Shown here: positions 1 to 10,296 of the stretch, piece by piece
How the letters are laid out: each line of letters starts with the position of its first letter
How positions within the stretch are numbered: position 1 is the first letter of the stretch
Source of the DNA: Pontivivens nitratireducens
GTDB lineage: Bacteria > Pseudomonadota > Alphaproteobacteria > Rhodobacterales > Rhodobacteraceae
Length of the DNA: 64,000 nucleotides
NCBI RefSeq assembly: GCF_014235845.1
Contig: NZ_JACJUQ010000007.1
Location: forward strand, 62,001 to 126,000
Reading direction: 5' to 3'
Notes under the pieces: generated by a model
Told to the model about the DNA's origin: nothing
The model's input: only the letters and a program-made list of their open reading frames with translations
Database searches by the model: none
Made by a program: the position numbers and the translations under genes

Positions 1-287
1 TCCACGAATTCGGGGTTTTCCGACAGCAGCCCGTAACCGGGATGGATCGCGTCCGCGCCCGACAGCTTCGCCACGCGGATGATCTCGTCGATGCTCAGAT
101 AGGCGGCGACGGGGCCCAGCCCCTCACCGATGCGATAGGCCTCATCCGCCTTGAACCGGTGCAGGCCCAGCTTGTCCTCCTCCGCGAAGACCGCGACGGT
201 TTTCTTGCCCATCTCATTGGCCGCACGCATGATGCGGATCGCGATTTCACCGCGGTTGGCGATGAGGATTTTCTTGAAGTCAGGCAT
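1..287 (-). CDS. pyc: Pyruvate carboxylase, N-terminal fragment (runs off the window)
   Basis: The first 95 codons of a biotin-dependent carboxylase are visible; the rest lies beyond base 1. The protein opens [19 protein letters not shown], the N-terminus of the biotin carboxylase domain, and goes on to a [13 protein letters not shown] block, the second hallmark of this fold. The wording ([29 protein letters not shown]) is closer to pyruvate carboxylase than to acyl-CoA carboxylases; compare the methylcrotonyl-CoA carboxylase alpha gene at 39298-41247. Pyruvate carboxylase makes oxaloacetate from pyruvate in the cytoplasm. Start is the ATG at 287. The gene is divergent from the SDR gene, with a 224-bp AT-richer gap (288-511) that probably holds both promoters. 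The assignment rests on the N-terminus only, so another biotin carboxylase remains possible. Confidence 0.8.
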   Translation of the reverse strand, partial: MPDFKKILIANRGEIAIRIMRAANEMGKKTVAVFAEEDKLGLHRFKADEAYRIGEGLGPVAAYLSIDEIIRVAKLSGADAIHPGYGLLSENPEFV

Positions 288-511
288 GGACGGCTCCCGG
301 TTGAGGGTCACGATCTCGAAGTGTTAGCAATCGCACAATAATCTAATAACTGCTTATAACGCCGAAGATATGGGTCTGTCTCCCCCTGTTCTCCGGATCG
401 CTACCGCAAATGCGAACAACGCAGGATGCGGCCCGCACGACTAGTGCTTTGCGAGGGTCAACCTATGTTGAACGGGACATCCGATCGCAACCATAACCCC
501 GGGGGGATCCC

Positions 512-1264
512 ATGCATCTACAAGGCAAGACCGCCATCATCACAGGCGCGTCGCGCGGCATAGGAGAGGCGACGGCCCGTCTGTTCGCCGAACAGGGCGC
601 CAACGTCGTACTGACCGCACGATCCAGCGATGCGATCACAACGATCGTGGAGGAGATTCGCGCCGCCGGCGGCAAGGCCATCGCCGTGACCTGCGACGTT
701 TCCGACTATACCCAACTGGCTGAGGTCGTGACCGCCGCCACCACCGAATTCGGGCGGCTCGACATCCTCGTCAACAATGCCGGCGTGATCGAGCCGATCA
801 GCACCATCGCGGACAGCGATCCGGCCGCATGGGCGCAGGCGTTCGGGATCAACTCCGTCGGGGCCTACCACGCCATTCGCGCCGTCCTGCCGGTAATGGC
901 AAAGGGCGGGACGATCGTGAACATCTCATCAGGGGCCGCGACCTCCGCGCTAGAAGGCTGGTCGCATTATTGCGCATCCAAGGCTGCGGCAAAGATGCTG
1001 ACCGCCTGCGTCCAGATCGAGGAAGGCCACCGCCTGACCTGTGTCGGCCTCAGCCCCGGCACCGTCGCCACGCAGATGCAGCGCGAAATCAGCGCCTCTG
1101 GCATCAATGCGGTGTCCCGGCTGGATTGGGAGGATCACGTTCCCCCGCAATGGCCTGCCGCCGCAATCGCATGGCTGTGCGGACCCGAAGGCGCGCAATA
1201 CGCGGGTGAGGATGTCAGCCTGCGTGACCCGGACATACGCCGCCGGGTCGGCCTGATCGACTAG
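512..1264 (+). CDS. SDR-family NAD(P)-dependent oxidoreductase
   Basis: Classical short-chain dehydrogenase/reductase of 250 aa, the usual length. Visible motifs: TGASRGIG cofactor loop (residues 11-18), NNAG (88-91), a Ser near 139-140, and the YxxxK pair Tyr153/Lys157 in YCASK. The missing basic residue pattern after beta-2 leaves NAD versus NADP preference open. Substrate cannot be told from sequence. The start is the ATG at 512, preceded by a G-run (GGGGGG). The gene stands alone on the plus strand and its TAG (1262-1264) lies one base from the stop codon of the convergent GST gene (1266), so neither gene has its own terminator space. Confidence 0.85.
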   Translation: MHLQGKTAIITGASRGIGEATARLFAEQGANVVLTARSSDAITTIVEEIRAAGGKAIAVTCDVSDYTQLAEVVTAATTEFGRLDILVNNAGVIEPISTIADSDPAAWAQAFGINSVGAYHAIRAVLPVMAKGGTIVNISSGAATSALEGWSHYCASKAAAKMLTACVQIEEGHRLTCVGLSPGTVATQMQREISASGINAVSRLDWEDHVPPQWPAAAIAWLCGPEGAQYAGEDVSLRDPDIRRRVGLID

Positions 1265-1265
1265 G

Positions 1266-1868
1266 TCAATACGCCGCCGCCCGCTCCAGCGCCCTGCGGA
1301 ATGCGGGGCGGGCACGGCACCGCTTGCCGTAGGCATCGACGATTTCGCTGCCGGTTTCGAACTTCGCGGATTTGGCCCAGGACAGGCAATGGGCCAGGAT
1401 CACGTCCGGCACGGCGAACGCCTCGCCCGCCAGATACGGCCCCTGCCCCAGCCGGGTCTCCACCCGTTCCATGGCGCGGGAAAACTCGAACCGCGCGGTG
1501 TCCTTCACGCCCTTGATCCGCAACTCCTCAGGCAGGGCGAAGCTGTGCTTCGCCGCGATCCACAGCGCGCCGTCCACCTCGTCGCAGATAAATTGCGTGT
1601 GTCCGTCCTGCGTCGCACGGGCGATGGTTCCGGCGGGGGCGGTCAGCTTGCCCTCCCGGTCCGCCAGAAACTGGCAGATGGCAACGGAATCGGTCAGCAC
1701 GACATCGTCCACGCGCAGCGCGGGCACCTTGCCGCTGGGGTTCACGGCGCAAATCTCGGGCGCGTGGGGGCGGGCGGGCACCAGATCGTAGTCCAGCTCC
1801 AGCTCCTCCAACATCCACATCACGCGCATGGCGCGGCTTTGCGGGTATCCGATCAGGGTCAGGGTCAT
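1266..1868 (-). CDS. Glutathione S-transferase family protein
   Basis: A 200-aa cytosolic GST-like protein. The N-terminal thioredoxin fold carries NPSGKVPAL (about residues 43-51, cis-Pro loop) and TDSVAI (59-64), the glutathione gamma-Glu contact; an all-helical C-terminal domain follows. Substrate is unknown. It is the last gene of the minus-strand block leuS-lptE-holA-GST and starts 11 bp after the holA stop, so it is probably cotranscribed. Confidence 0.85.
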   Translation of the reverse strand: MTLTLIGYPQSRAMRVMWMLEELELDYDLVPARPHAPEICAVNPSGKVPALRVDDVVLTDSVAICQFLADREGKLTAPAGTIARATQDGHTQFICDEVDGALWIAAKHSFALPEELRIKGVKDTARFEFSRAMERVETRLGQGPYLAGEAFAVPDVILAHCLSWAKSAKFETGSEIVDAYGKRCRARPAFRRALERAAAY

Positions 1869-1879
1869 GGCGGGGTCCT

Positions 1880-2902
1880 TTAATTGCGAGGGCGCATCAT
1901 GGCGATGCGAATCAGGGCACGCTCCAGCATCGCCTCCTGCGGTGTCCGGCTGGAGGAGCGAAGCATAAGGTCGGCATCGGTCAGTGTCGTCAAGGCGCGT
2001 TCAAGGCGGGGCGTTCCCCACGCCCGCACCTGCGCGGCCATCGCATCGCGTCGCGGGCCAAAAACGGGCGGGCGCAACCGGCCCAGTGCTTCCTCGGGCC
2101 GACCACCCATGCTTGCCGCCGCGTGCAATTGGCGGAAATGCCGTGTCATACCGATGCACAAAGTAGTGGGATTGGTGCCCTGCGCGGTCAATCGCATCAT
2201 TGCGGGGCCGATCCGCGGCACGGCACCGTTCGCGACGGCGGCGACCAGATCGTCCACGGCGGCGTCCGTGCTTTGCGGTGCAAGCTGGGCGATCTCCTCC
2301 ACACTCAACGGGCGCGCATCACCGCGTTTGTAGAGCGACAGTTTTTCCAGAAGCTGGGCGAAGTCCCCCTCGGGCATTCCGCGCCCCCGCGCGGTCAGAT
2401 CGGCCAGCGCATCGGATGAGGGGTTGAGATCGACCCTCGCAATGGCTGCCTCGATTTCCGCGCGGCCCGGCGGATCGGAATAGACGGCGAGGGACAGTGC
2501 ATTTCGGGCGCCCTCGAACAGCTTTCGCAAGGCGGATCGCGCGGTCAATTGTCCGGCGGTAAAGATCAGGAAGCCGTCGCCCTCGCGCCAATCCTCCAGC
2601 ACCGGGGCGATGCCCTTGGCCAGACCATCAGTCGCGTCCTCCACGACCACGGCGCGCGGCCCGGGAAAGAAGCTCTGCGCCTTCATGGCATCGCTCAACT
2701 TCGCAGGGTCGGAGCGTAGATCGGCGCCGGTCAGTCGTTCCAGCCGCATGTCCTCGGCCCCGTTCGGCCCGACGACCGCCAGGGTCAGTGCCCGCCGCCG
2801 CTGGGCGATACGTTCCGCATCCGGGCCATGGATCAGAATGCCGCTCCGCGTCAGATCGGGCCGCGCGAGGAAGACGGCGGCGTCACGCGGCGCCAGCTTC
2901 AT
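1880..2902 (-). CDS. holA: DNA polymerase III subunit delta
   Basis: A 340-aa protein matching HolA in length and layout: an N-terminal AAA-like domain (GILIHGPDAERI, about residues 21-32), the mid segment FFPGPRAVVVEDATDG and a helical C-terminal collar region. Delta opens the beta sliding clamp as part of the clamp-loader complex in DNA replication. It overlaps lptE by four bases (ATGA-type junction at 2899-2902), and lptE-holA is a common alphaproteobacterial gene pair, which supports the call. Confidence 0.88.
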   Translation of the reverse strand: MKLAPRDAAVFLARPDLTRSGILIHGPDAERIAQRRRALTLAVVGPNGAEDMRLERLTGADLRSDPAKLSDAMKAQSFFPGPRAVVVEDATDGLAKGIAPVLEDWREGDGFLIFTAGQLTARSALRKLFEGARNALSLAVYSDPPGRAEIEAAIARVDLNPSSDALADLTARGRGMPEGDFAQLLEKLSLYKRGDARPLSVEEIAQLAPQSTDAAVDDLVAAVANGAVPRIGPAMMRLTAQGTNPTTLCIGMTRHFRQLHAAASMGGRPEEALGRLRPPVFGPRRDAMAAQVRAWGTPRLERALTTLTDADLMLRSSSRTPQEAMLERALIRIAMMRPRN

Positions 2903-3432
2903 TGGGACAGCTGTTCCGATGCGATCAGCACACGATCCGCGATCTGTTCGGCCAGATACTCGGCCAATCGCCGTCCGGCATCCTGCTCCGCCGCGCGGGC
3001 CGCCACGTCGGAGGCGTTGGGCGGGGCGGGCGGAACCGAGGACGGCGCGTTATAGCTGGCATCGCCCGAAACCTCATCCAGCAAGATCGGTTCAGCGACC
3101 CCGCTTCTGCGCAAGGCGATCAAGGCGACGCCGCTCAGATTATAGCGCGACACGTCGTTGCCCTGCCGGATCGCCAGTGCCTCCGCCTCCGTCACCAGCG
3201 TGACGGAGAGTGTCAGCGGCGCATCCGCAGCCGGGTGGCCGAAGCGTTGCAGCAGCCGCTCACGCAGGAAATAGCCGATCCGCCCGTCGATGGCCGTCAC
3301 CCGGACCTGACCCCGCAATTGTGCCGCCGCCCCGTCGGAGCCGTAGAGCGGTTCGAACCCGCATCCCGCCAGTGGCACCAGCAATGGGCTCAACAACAAC
3401 GCCGACAGTATCTGTCGCCTATGCAACGACAT
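2899..3432 (-). CDS. lptE: LPS-assembly lipoprotein LptE
   Basis: A 177-aa lipoprotein with a hydrophobic signal peptide and a lipobox LAGC (residues 21-24, Cys24 lipidated), followed by GFEPLY, the usual start of mature LptE. LptE plugs the LptD barrel and helps deliver lipopolysaccharide to the outer leaflet of the outer membrane. Its start at 3432 lies inside the last codons of leuS (14-base overlap) and its end overlaps holA, so leuS, lptE and holA are translationally coupled. Confidence 0.87.
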   Translation of the reverse strand: MSLHRRQILSALLLSPLLVPLAGCGFEPLYGSDGAAAQLRGQVRVTAIDGRIGYFLRERLLQRFGHPAADAPLTLSVTLVTEAEALAIRQGNDVSRYNLSGVALIALRRSGVAEPILLDEVSGDASYNAPSSVPPAPPNASDVAARAAEQDAGRRLAEYLAEQIADRVLIASEQLSQ

Positions 3433-5995
3433 TCACGATCCTCCCCGGTACGACGATCAGCTTACGCGGGGCACCGCCATTCAGCGCCTTGACGACGGCG
3501 GGATCGGCCAGTGCCAGTGCCTCGATCGTGGCCTTGTCCGCGTCCTTCGCGACGGTGATCTCCGAGCGTTTCTTGCCGTTGATCTGGATCGGCATCAGCA
3601 CGCTATCCTCGACCAGATAGGTCTCGTCCGCCACGGGCCAGGGGGCGTGCAGCACCATCCCCTCGCCCCCCAGCGTCGCCCACATCTCCTCGGCCAGATG
3701 CGGCGTCATCGGCTGCATCAGACGGGCGAGCGTCATCAGGGCGTCACGCTTGGCACGCGCCACGTCGGCACCGCCCTTCGCCTTCGCTATGGCGTTGGTC
3801 AGTTCATAGAGCTTGGCCACCCCCTTGTTGAAGGCGAACCCCTCGATCGAGGCGGTCAGATCCGCGATCGTCCGGTGCAGCACCCGGCGCAGCGCAATCG
3901 CATCCGGCCCGTCCGGCGTATCGAGCGCGGGGGGCGTGTCCTCCAGCTCCACCACCAGACGCCAGACACGTTGCAAGTGCTTCCAGGCCGCGTCCGCACC
4001 GGCGGCGGTCCATTCCACGTCCCTCTCAGGCGGGCTGTCGGACATGACGAACCAGCGGGCGGTGTCGGCGCCGTACTGGTCGATGATGTCGAGCGGGTTG
4101 ACCGTGTTCTTCTTGGATTTCGACATCTTGATGACCGGGCCGATCTCGACCTCTGTGCCATCCTCCAGCCGGGCCGCGTCGCCCTCGCGAATGACGTCAC
4201 CCGGTTCATGCCAGACGGTGCGCCCGTCCTTGCCCTTGGTTGCATAGGTCTCATGCGTGACCATGCCCTGCGTGAACAGCGCATCGAACGGTTCGTTGGC
4301 CGAGGCAGGCAGGTGCCCGGTCTTTTCCATCGCGCGGGCGAAGAAGCGCGAATACAGCAGATGCAGGATCGCGTGTTCCACCCCGCCGATATACTGATCC
4401 ACGTTCATCCAGTATTTCGCGGCATCCACATCCGTCGGCGTGTCAGCGTTCGGAGAGGTGAAGCGCGCATAGTACCAGGACGAATCGACGAAGGTGTCCA
4501 TCGTGTCCGTCTCACGCTTCGCCGCGGCACCGCATTTCGGGCAAGCCGTATCGCGCCAGGTCGGGTGCCAGTCCAGCGGATTGCCCGGACGGTCGAAGGT
4601 CACGTCCTTGGGCAGTTCGACAGGCAGGTTTTCCTTCGCCTCGGGCACCACGCCGCAGGTGTCGCAATGCACCACCGGGATCGGACAGCCCCAGTAGCGC
4701 TGGCGGCTCAACCCCCAGTCGCGCAGGCGGAATTTCGTGACGCCGTGGCCCACGCCCTGCGCCTCGCAAAAATCTATGGCCTGCACGATCGCGTCCTCGC
4801 CGGTCATGGTTCCGGCCGCGCCCAAGGGACGGACATAGCGGACGGCATCCGTCTTGAACGGGACGAAGGCGGTGTTTTCCACCGGTTCGCCCCCTTCGAC
4901 GGGCAGGAACACATCATGGACCGGCAATTCGTATTTCCGCGCGAAGTCCAGATCGCGCTGGTCATGCGCCGGGCAGCCGAAGATCGCGCCAGTGCCGTAA
5001 TCCATCAGCACGAAATTCGCGATCCAGACCGGCAGGTGCCAGTCGGGGTCCAGCGGGTGCGCCACGGTCAGGCCGGTATCCATGCCGCGCTTTTCCGCCT
5101 TCTCCAGCGCCTCCTCCGAGGTGCCGGTGCGCCGGCAGTCCTCATTGAACGCCTTGATGTCGTCGCGCTGCTGCTCCAGCGCCTTTGCCAGCGGATGATC
5201 GGGGGAAATCGCGGCAAAGCTGGCGCCCATCAACGTATCGGGCCGGGTGGTGTACACCTCTAGCGCCTCGAAACCGTCCAGCCCCGAGGTAAACTCGAAT
5301 TCGAGTTGCAGGCCGCGCGATTTGCCGATCCAGTTCGACTGCATCAGGCGGACTTTCTCGGGCCACTTCTCCAGCCCGTCCAGCCCGGCCAGCAGTTCAT
5401 CCGCCATGTCCGAGATCTTGAAGAACCACTGCGTCAGCTCCTTGCGCTCGACCACCGCGCCCGATCGCCAGCCCCGGCCATCCTCAACCTGTTCGTTGGC
5501 CAGAACGGTCATGTCCACCGGATCCCAGTTGACCACAGCGTTCTTGCGCGTGATCAGTCCGGCATCCAGCATGTCGATGAACAGCGCCTGCTGCTGGCCG
5601 TAATAGTCCGGGTCACAAGTGGCGAATTCGCGGGACCAGTCCAGGCTGAAGCCCAGCCTGGCGAACTGGCCGCGCATCGCGTCGATGTTCTCATAGGTCC
5701 AGTCGCCCGGATGCACCCCACGTTCCATCGCGGCATTTTCCGCCGGCAGACCGAATGCGTCCCATCCCATCGGATGCAGCACAGAATGCCCCGTCGCCCG
5801 CTTGTAGCGCGCAACCACGTCGCCCATGGTGTAATTGCGCACATGACCCATGTGCAGCTTGCCTGAAGGGTACGGGAACATTTCCAGGACGTAGTATTTG
5901 GGCCGGTCCGGATCGGCGACCGCCTCGAACGCGCGGGCATCATCCCAGGCCTTCTGCCATTTCGGCTCGGCCACGCGGGCATTGTAACGGGACAT
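3419..5995 (-). CDS. leuS: Leucyl-tRNA synthetase
   Basis: An 858-aa class I aminoacyl-tRNA synthetase that charges tRNA-Leu. The HIGH motif appears as HMGH (residues 48-51, in [16 protein letters not shown]) and the KMSKS loop as KMSKSKKN in the C-terminal third. A CP1 editing domain, a zinc-type cysteine segment (CDTCGVV and CPKCGAA) and the [15 protein letters not shown] block are all present. Length is normal for bacteria. It heads a block after the DUF3576 lipoprotein gene (56 bp gap) and runs directly into lptE. Confidence 0.97.
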   Translation of the reverse strand: MSRYNARVAEPKWQKAWDDARAFEAVADPDRPKYYVLEMFPYPSGKLHMGHVRNYTMGDVVARYKRATGHSVLHPMGWDAFGLPAENAAMERGVHPGDWTYENIDAMRGQFARLGFSLDWSREFATCDPDYYGQQQALFIDMLDAGLITRKNAVVNWDPVDMTVLANEQVEDGRGWRSGAVVERKELTQWFFKISDMADELLAGLDGLEKWPEKVRLMQSNWIGKSRGLQLEFEFTSGLDGFEALEVYTTRPDTLMGASFAAISPDHPLAKALEQQRDDIKAFNEDCRRTGTSEEALEKAEKRGMDTGLTVAHPLDPDWHLPVWIANFVLMDYGTGAIFGCPAHDQRDLDFARKYELPVHDVFLPVEGGEPVENTAFVPFKTDAVRYVRPLGAAGTMTGEDAIVQAIDFCEAQGVGHGVTKFRLRDWGLSRQRYWGCPIPVVHCDTCGVVPEAKENLPVELPKDVTFDRPGNPLDWHPTWRDTACPKCGAAAKRETDTMDTFVDSSWYYARFTSPNADTPTDVDAAKYWMNVDQYIGGVEHAILHLLYSRFFARAMEKTGHLPASANEPFDALFTQGMVTHETYATKGKDGRTVWHEPGDVIREGDAARLEDGTEVEIGPVIKMSKSKKNTVNPLDIIDQYGADTARWFVMSDSPPERDVEWTAAGADAAWKHLQRVWRLVVELEDTPPALDTPDGPDAIALRRVLHRTIADLTASIEGFAFNKGVAKLYELTNAIAKAKGGADVARAKRDALMTLARLMQPMTPHLAEEMWATLGGEGMVLHAPWPVADETYLVEDSVLMPIQINGKKRSEITVAKDADKATIEALALADPAVVKALNGGAPRKLIVVPGRIVNVVA

Positions 5996-6051
5996 TGCAT
6001 TCTCTCATGTAGACGGCGCGCGGCACCTATATGCCGCACGCACGCATGGGG

Positions 6052-6537
6052 TCAGTCTGTGATCGCGCCCTCACGGCGCAACTGGCGCGCGCGCAGCAGG
6101 ATGGCGTCCTCGATCTGGCGCACCGTCTCATCCGCGACGGGGGCATCCACCCAGGATCCGTTCGACTGCACCTGACGGTACAGCGCCAACCGCAGCGAGT
6201 TCACCGCAAGCGCGTCCGAATCGATCACCGCCGTGGCGCGGAACCGTTCTGTCGTGACACCGGCTGGGCTGCCCCAATCAGTGGTAATGACACCGCCGAA
6301 CGGGTCGGTGGACACCAGCGGCAGGAAATCCAGCGTGTCGAGCGTGGCCCGCCACAGGTATTGATTGACGTTCAGCGCCGGTCCGCGATTCTGGAACAGT
6401 TCGCCCGACAACAGCCGGTTGAGGCTGATTCCCTCCGGTTCCGTGATCCGGTCACGCTCGGGTTGAAAGTCTCGATCCCCGCACGAGGCGAGGACGCCCA
6501 TTGCCATGGTAACGCTTATAAACAGTTTCGCTGACAT
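6052..6537 (-). CDS. DUF3576 lipoprotein
   Basis: A 161-aa protein with an N-terminal signal peptide ending in a lipobox (LASC, about residues 16-19), so a lipoprotein is predicted. The core VNQYLWRATLDTLDFLPL and DPFGGVITTDW matches the DUF3576 family that sits next to leuS in many Rhodobacteraceae. Function is unknown; position beside leuS and lptE only suggests an envelope role. The gene probably starts the leuS operon; start ATG at 6537. Confidence 0.8.
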   Translation of the reverse strand: MSAKLFISVTMAMGVLASCGDRDFQPERDRITEPEGISLNRLLSGELFQNRGPALNVNQYLWRATLDTLDFLPLVSTDPFGGVITTDWGSPAGVTTERFRATAVIDSDALAVNSLRLALYRQVQSNGSWVDAPVADETVRQIEDAILLRARQLRREGAITD

Positions 6538-6821
6538 CGGTCCGCGCAGCCTCCGTATATACAGGTCCTGTTCCTCATATCGGCGCGACCGCCTAGCGAC
6601 AAGGCTTTTGGGGCCTCAGGCACCGATCCTCGGGCCGATCCGGCGGCCGATCCGGGGCAATGTGCCGATTGGCGGACTGTGGCATCGGCGCATCAGAAAG
6701 ATCCATTAGCGAATTGTTCGCTCGAAAGGTTTTGACGAGTCGGGGGGTTTTGGTGAGGTTCTCCTCATCCGGCTCACAGGGGTGTGAGTGTCGGGAACAT
6801 TCAAACCATGAGGGACTTCCC

Positions 6822-7787
6822 ATGAAAAACGTGCTCTTCGCCTCCACGGCACTTGTAGCATTTGGCTTCGCGGGCGCCGCGTTCGCCGAAGCACACTCTT
6901 CCACTTCCATCACCCTGTCCGGTATGGGCGAGATCGGTATCACTTCGACCGACAGCGACTCCACCGCCCCGAACACCGACGGTGAGCTGCAGCTTCACAA
7001 CGACGTTGACCTGCGTTGGGCCCTGGTCGGCATGACCGACGGCGGCATCTCCTTCGGCGCCAACATCGACTGGGACGAAGCACCCGATGAGGAAAAAGCC
7101 TCGGTCTTCATCTCCGGCTCCTTCGGTACGATCACTGTCGGCGACACCGACAACGCTTACGAGCAGGCAATGATCGATATCGCAACGGGCGGCATCGTCG
7201 ACGAAGCAGCGTTCTACGAGAGCGAGTATGACGAGCTGGCCGGCACGGGCGATGTCAGCGGCGCAGCTGCTCAAATCGGTCGCTATGACATCGCATTCGG
7301 TGGCACCACGCTCTCCCTCTCCTACGAGAACGGAACCGATTACGACACGACCTCAACACTAACGGATGTTGAAGACGTCTATGCCATCGGTGCCAGCTTC
7401 GCCTTCGGTACGGTTGACCTGGGCATCGGCTATATTACGCAGGACGACGACGAAAGCGCCGGTATTTCCGCAGGCTTCGACCTCGGTCAGGCAGGTCTCG
7501 TGATCGCGTATCAGGACGGTGAATTTGGCGGCTTCGACGGTCAGAACATCCAGGGCTCCGTGACTGTTGATTTCGGTGGTGGCACCCTCGGCGCGAACTA
7601 CGTCGTGTCTGAGCAGGACGATGCCGTCGGCACCAACGATCAGACCGCATACGGCCTGTTCTACAACTACTCCCTCGGCGGTGGTGCGACCTTCACCGCA
7701 GCTGCTGGTTACGAAGAGCTGGACACTTCGGCTGGTGTAACCGAAGAAGACACCCGCTTCGGCGCTGGTATCAGCATGGCATTCTGA
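6822..7787 (+). CDS. Outer-membrane porin
   Basis: A 321-aa beta-barrel porin. Evidence: signal peptide of about 22 residues ending AFA, acidic and aromatic-poor mature chain with alternating hydrophobic strands (IDVDLRWAL, SVFISGSFGTITVGDTD), and a C-terminal Phe after GAGISMA, the barrel-assembly signal of Gram-negative porins. It resembles Rhodobacteraceae general porins. The ATG at 6822 is chosen because the signal peptide begins there; 54 further upstream in-frame codons do not look coding. The 284-bp leader (6538-6821) is long for this region and contains three copies of CCGATCC (6623-6655). A strong intrinsic terminator follows at 7813, so the gene is monocistronic and probably highly expressed. 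Confidence 0.88.
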   Translation: MKNVLFASTALVAFGFAGAAFAEAHSSTSITLSGMGEIGITSTDSDSTAPNTDGELQLHNDVDLRWALVGMTDGGISFGANIDWDEAPDEEKASVFISGSFGTITVGDTDNAYEQAMIDIATGGIVDEAAFYESEYDELAGTGDVSGAAAQIGRYDIAFGGTTLSLSYENGTDYDTTSTLTDVEDVYAIGASFAFGTVDLGIGYITQDDDESAGISAGFDLGQAGLVIAYQDGEFGGFDGQNIQGSVTVDFGGGTLGANYVVSEQDDAVGTNDQTAYGLFYNYSLGGGATFTAAAGYEELDTSAGVTEEDTRFGAGISMAF

Positions 7788-7812
7788 TCCTTCCGATCAG
7801 AAACTGTTTGGG

Positions 7813-7845
7813 AAGAGCGGGCCATTGGTCCGCTCTTTTCTTTTG
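7813..7845 (+). terminator. Rho-independent terminator of the porin gene
   Basis: An 11-bp stem (7813-7823 with 7827-7837, one G-T wobble) with a 3-nt ATT loop is followed by TTCTTTT. This is the clearest intrinsic terminator in the window and lies 25 bp after the porin stop. Confidence 0.9.
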
Positions 7846-7904
7846 TGCGAACCCTCCCCATAACGCTGCACAGGTTCACACTCCAGCGAAGGATGGAGGC
7901 GCAT

Positions 7905-8558
7905 ATGTCACTCAGCGAGATCCGCACCCGAATCGAGGCTGCTTGCCAGAACGCGCAGCGCGATCCGGCCTCCGTCTCCCTCATCGCAGTGTCGAAGGTA
8001 CAGCCGAACGACCGCGTTCGCGCCGTTCTGGAACAGGGGCACACCCTATACGGTGAGAACAAGGTGCAGGAGGCGCAGGGCAAATGGCCCGACTTCCGCA
8101 CGGACTTCCCCGACGCACAGGTCCACCTCATCGGGCCGCTGCAATCGAACAAGGTCCGCCCGGCAATGGAGCTGTTCGACGCCATTCATACGGTGGACCG
8201 CGAAAAACTCGCCCGACGCATCGCCGACATGGCACAGCAGCTTGGCCGCTGCCCTGACCTGTTCATTCAGGTCAATACCGGCGAGGAGCCGCAGAAGGCC
8301 GGCATCCTGCCCGCCGAAACCGACGCTTTCGTGGAAACCGTGCGGGTAATGGACCTGACCGTCGCCGGTCTGATGTGCATCCCCCCGGTCGAGGAAACGC
8401 CCAGCCTGCATTTCGCTCTGCTCGCCAAACTCGCCGCGCGCAACGGCGTCGAAGGCCTCAGCATGGGGATGAGCGCTGATTTCGAGCAGGCCATCGCGTT
8501 CGGCGCCACACATGTGCGCGTCGGCTCCGCCATTTTCGGTGAGCGTGATTACGGCTGA
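7905..8558 (+). CDS. YggS-family PLP-binding protein (PLP homeostasis)
   Basis: A 217-aa protein of the YggS/PLPBP (YBL036C) family, which binds pyridoxal phosphate without known catalysis and buffers PLP and amino-acid pools. The PLP lysine is Lys31 in SLIAVSK; the LIGPLQSNKV, CIPP and GMSADFEQAIAFGATHVRVGS blocks are typical. The start at 7905 is chosen for a GGAGG five bases upstream; an upstream in-frame ATG at 7845 lies in the porin terminator tail. The end overlaps the convergent L,D-transpeptidase by 10 bp. Confidence 0.9.
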   Translation: MSLSEIRTRIEAACQNAQRDPASVSLIAVSKVQPNDRVRAVLEQGHTLYGENKVQEAQGKWPDFRTDFPDAQVHLIGPLQSNKVRPAMELFDAIHTVDREKLARRIADMAQQLGRCPDLFIQVNTGEEPQKAGILPAETDAFVETVRVMDLTVAGLMCIPPVEETPSLHFALLAKLAARNGVEGLSMGMSADFEQAIAFGATHVRVGSAIFGERDYG

Positions 8559-9061
8559 ACGATCAGGCGGCTTTCGGGTCGCCAGCGTGCCAGAATCCAG
8601 CGCAGGTCCACCTCCGCGAAGGCGACGCAGCCTTCGGTATCGCGGCGCGGCCCTCGCCAGACATGGACGAAGATCGCGGACCCCGCCCCCGGCACCACCG
8701 GCGCACTGTTCTGGTCGGTGAACAGCACGATATCGTAAAGCCTGTCCCGCCGCCGCAAACGCTCATGCCCGAACCGGGGCAGCGCATCCTTGCGAAACCG
8801 GTTGTAGGCCGGGTCACGCGGGTCGTCGGACCAGATATCGTGCCGCGCAGCAGGCGCCAGCGGCAAAACGCTGGCAGGACGGGCCACACGGTCCGCCCGC
8901 CACAGTCCCCCGGTCAGGGCGAAGCGCCCGACCGGCGTGCCCCCGTCGCCCTCAACCTTGTCCGCGACGATGCCGCCGCGCCCGATCGCGCAGACGAATT
9001 TGCGACCGCCGAACCGGGCCGATCGGCCCCGCACCACCAGATCGCGGCGGCTTGGCTTCAC
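8549..9061 (-). CDS. L,D-transpeptidase family protein (YkuD fold)
   Basis: A 170-aa protein ending in the YkuD catalytic signature: His133 and Cys145 in [16 protein letters not shown]. The N-terminal part includes [12 protein letters not shown], typical of the family. L,D-transpeptidases cross-link peptidoglycan or attach lipoproteins to it, but the short form without signal peptide or LysM is widespread in Alphaproteobacteria and its role is less clear. I see no signal peptide, so export is uncertain. It overlaps the ribA stop by a few bases (ATGA) and is probably cotranscribed with it. Confidence 0.82.
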   Translation of the reverse strand: MKPSRRDLVVRGRSARFGGRKFVCAIGRGGIVADKVEGDGGTPVGRFALTGGLWRADRVARPASVLPLAPAARHDIWSDDPRDPAYNRFRKDALPRFGHERLRRRDRLYDIVLFTDQNSAPVVPGAGSAIFVHVWRGPRRDTEGCVAFAEVDLRWILARWRPESRLIVQP

Positions 9062-10131
9062 AACAGATGGCCGCTCTTCGCCGCCTTGGTCGCCAGATAG
9101 GCCGCGTTCTGCGGCGTTTCACCCACGCGCAGGGGCACACGCTCCGCGACATGAACGCCGGTTGCCTGCATCATCGCGACCTTGCCGGGATTGTTGGTCA
9201 GCAGGCGCACTGCGGAGAAGCCCAGCAACTTGAGGATTTGCGCCCCGATTCGAAAATCCCGCTCGTCATCCTCGAATCCTAGCCTGTGGTTCGCCTCGAC
9301 CGTATCGAATCCCTGATCCTGCAACGCATAGGCGCGCATCTTGTTGGCCAGCCCGATGCCGCGCCCCTCCTGATTGAGGTAGAGCAACACGCCCTGCCCC
9401 TCCGCCCCCATCTGGGCGAGTGCTGCGCGAAGCTGTGGCCCGCAATCGCATTTCAGTGAGCCGATGACATCACCGGTAAAGCAGGCGGAATGCAGCCGTG
9501 ACAGCACCGGCATCGCCCGGTCCGGCTGTCCGATCTCGATGGCATAGTGCTCCTCCGCCCCGTCGCGCGGACGGAACACGTGCACCCGCCCGGCGGAGGA
9601 CACCGCCAGCGGCACCCGCGCGGCCGAGGTCTCATCGAGGATGACCACATCCGGATCCGGGTCCACCAAGGGTGCGGTGACAAAACCGTGCTTCGTAGCG
9701 AACGCCGCATCCCCGGCGCCCTCGATCACCAGCGCGGCCGGCAACAGGAACGCCTGCTTGCACAATGTGACAGCCGTGCGGTGCACATCCGCCGATCCCG
9801 TCCGATCGCTGACATACGGCCCCTTCATCGGGTGATCCAGGTCGCTGGCAGGGTCGGCACTGGCGCGCAGCCAGGCCAGCGTCACGTCAGACGGCAGCTC
9901 GATCCGCGCCAGGTCGCCATCATAGGCCCGTGCATTCAAGGTTGATGCCCGTCGCGCGGTCAGGACCAGACGCGCACGCTCCGGCCCCAGCGCCAGCAGC
10001 GCCTCGAACCGCTCACGCGTCAGATTCTCCACCGCCGCGACGACGCTGCCGCCCACGCAGACCGGAATGCCCAGACGCAGGTCGTTCCTCGCCCTTGCGA
10101 TGCGTTCCTGATCCGTGGGGCGCAATGTCAT
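9058..10131 (-). CDS. ribA: GTP cyclohydrolase II (with extra N-terminal domain)
   Basis: A 357-aa RibA. The C-terminal half holds the zinc site Cys217, Cys228 and Cys230 in [15 protein letters not shown] and the [16 protein letters not shown]-site block; this domain opens GTP to start riboflavin synthesis. The first roughly 190 residues resemble a degenerate RibB (DHBP synthase)-like module, as in other alphaproteobacterial long RibA proteins; I cannot see the acidic RibB active-site motif in it, so it is probably not catalytic. A promoter-like element lies just upstream (10164-10192). Confidence 0.9.
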   Translation of the reverse strand: MTLRPTDQERIARARNDLRLGIPVCVGGSVVAAVENLTRERFEALLALGPERARLVLTARRASTLNARAYDGDLARIELPSDVTLAWLRASADPASDLDHPMKGPYVSDRTGSADVHRTAVTLCKQAFLLPAALVIEGAGDAAFATKHGFVTAPLVDPDPDVVILDETSAARVPLAVSSAGRVHVFRPRDGAEEHYAIEIGQPDRAMPVLSRLHSACFTGDVIGSLKCDCGPQLRAALAQMGAEGQGVLLYLNQEGRGIGLANKMRAYALQDQGFDTVEANHRLGFEDDERDFRIGAQILKLLGFSAVRLLTNNPGKVAMMQATGVHVAERVPLRVGETPQNAAYLATKAAKSGHLL

Positions 10132-10163
10132 GTCGTCAGCCTCGCTCGCGTGGTTTCACACAA

Positions 10164-10192
10164 TATATAGGCTCTCAGCGACAGGATGTGAA
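10164..10192 (-). promoter_or_regulatory. Probable ribA promoter
   Basis: On the minus strand a TTCACA box (10187-10192) and a TATATA box (10164-10169) are 17 bp apart, which would start transcription about 25 bp before the ribA ATG. The -10 box is good and the -35 box weak. No FMN riboswitch is visible. Confidence 0.45.
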
Positions 10193-10296
10193 ACAAATCG
10201 CCATAGCGGCACACGGCTGTGTGAGTGTTTGCCACGAACCTTGTTGCACGGCCATTGCTGACGCATTTGTGTAGCGACAGACAAGGGAGCGGGACG

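Noticed and set aside
3647-5263. 538-codon open frame antisense to leuS, and similar long antisense frames such as 54580-56346 against polA
   Set aside because: High-GC third-position bias opens antisense frames; their sequences look low-complexity and match no family.
6600-6660. Three CCGATCC copies upstream of the porin as a possible repeat array
   Set aside because: Too short and irregular for a CRISPR or iteron array; kept only as a note in the porin entry.
10131-10296. FMN riboswitch before ribA
   Set aside because: No RFN consensus blocks are visible in the short ribA leader.
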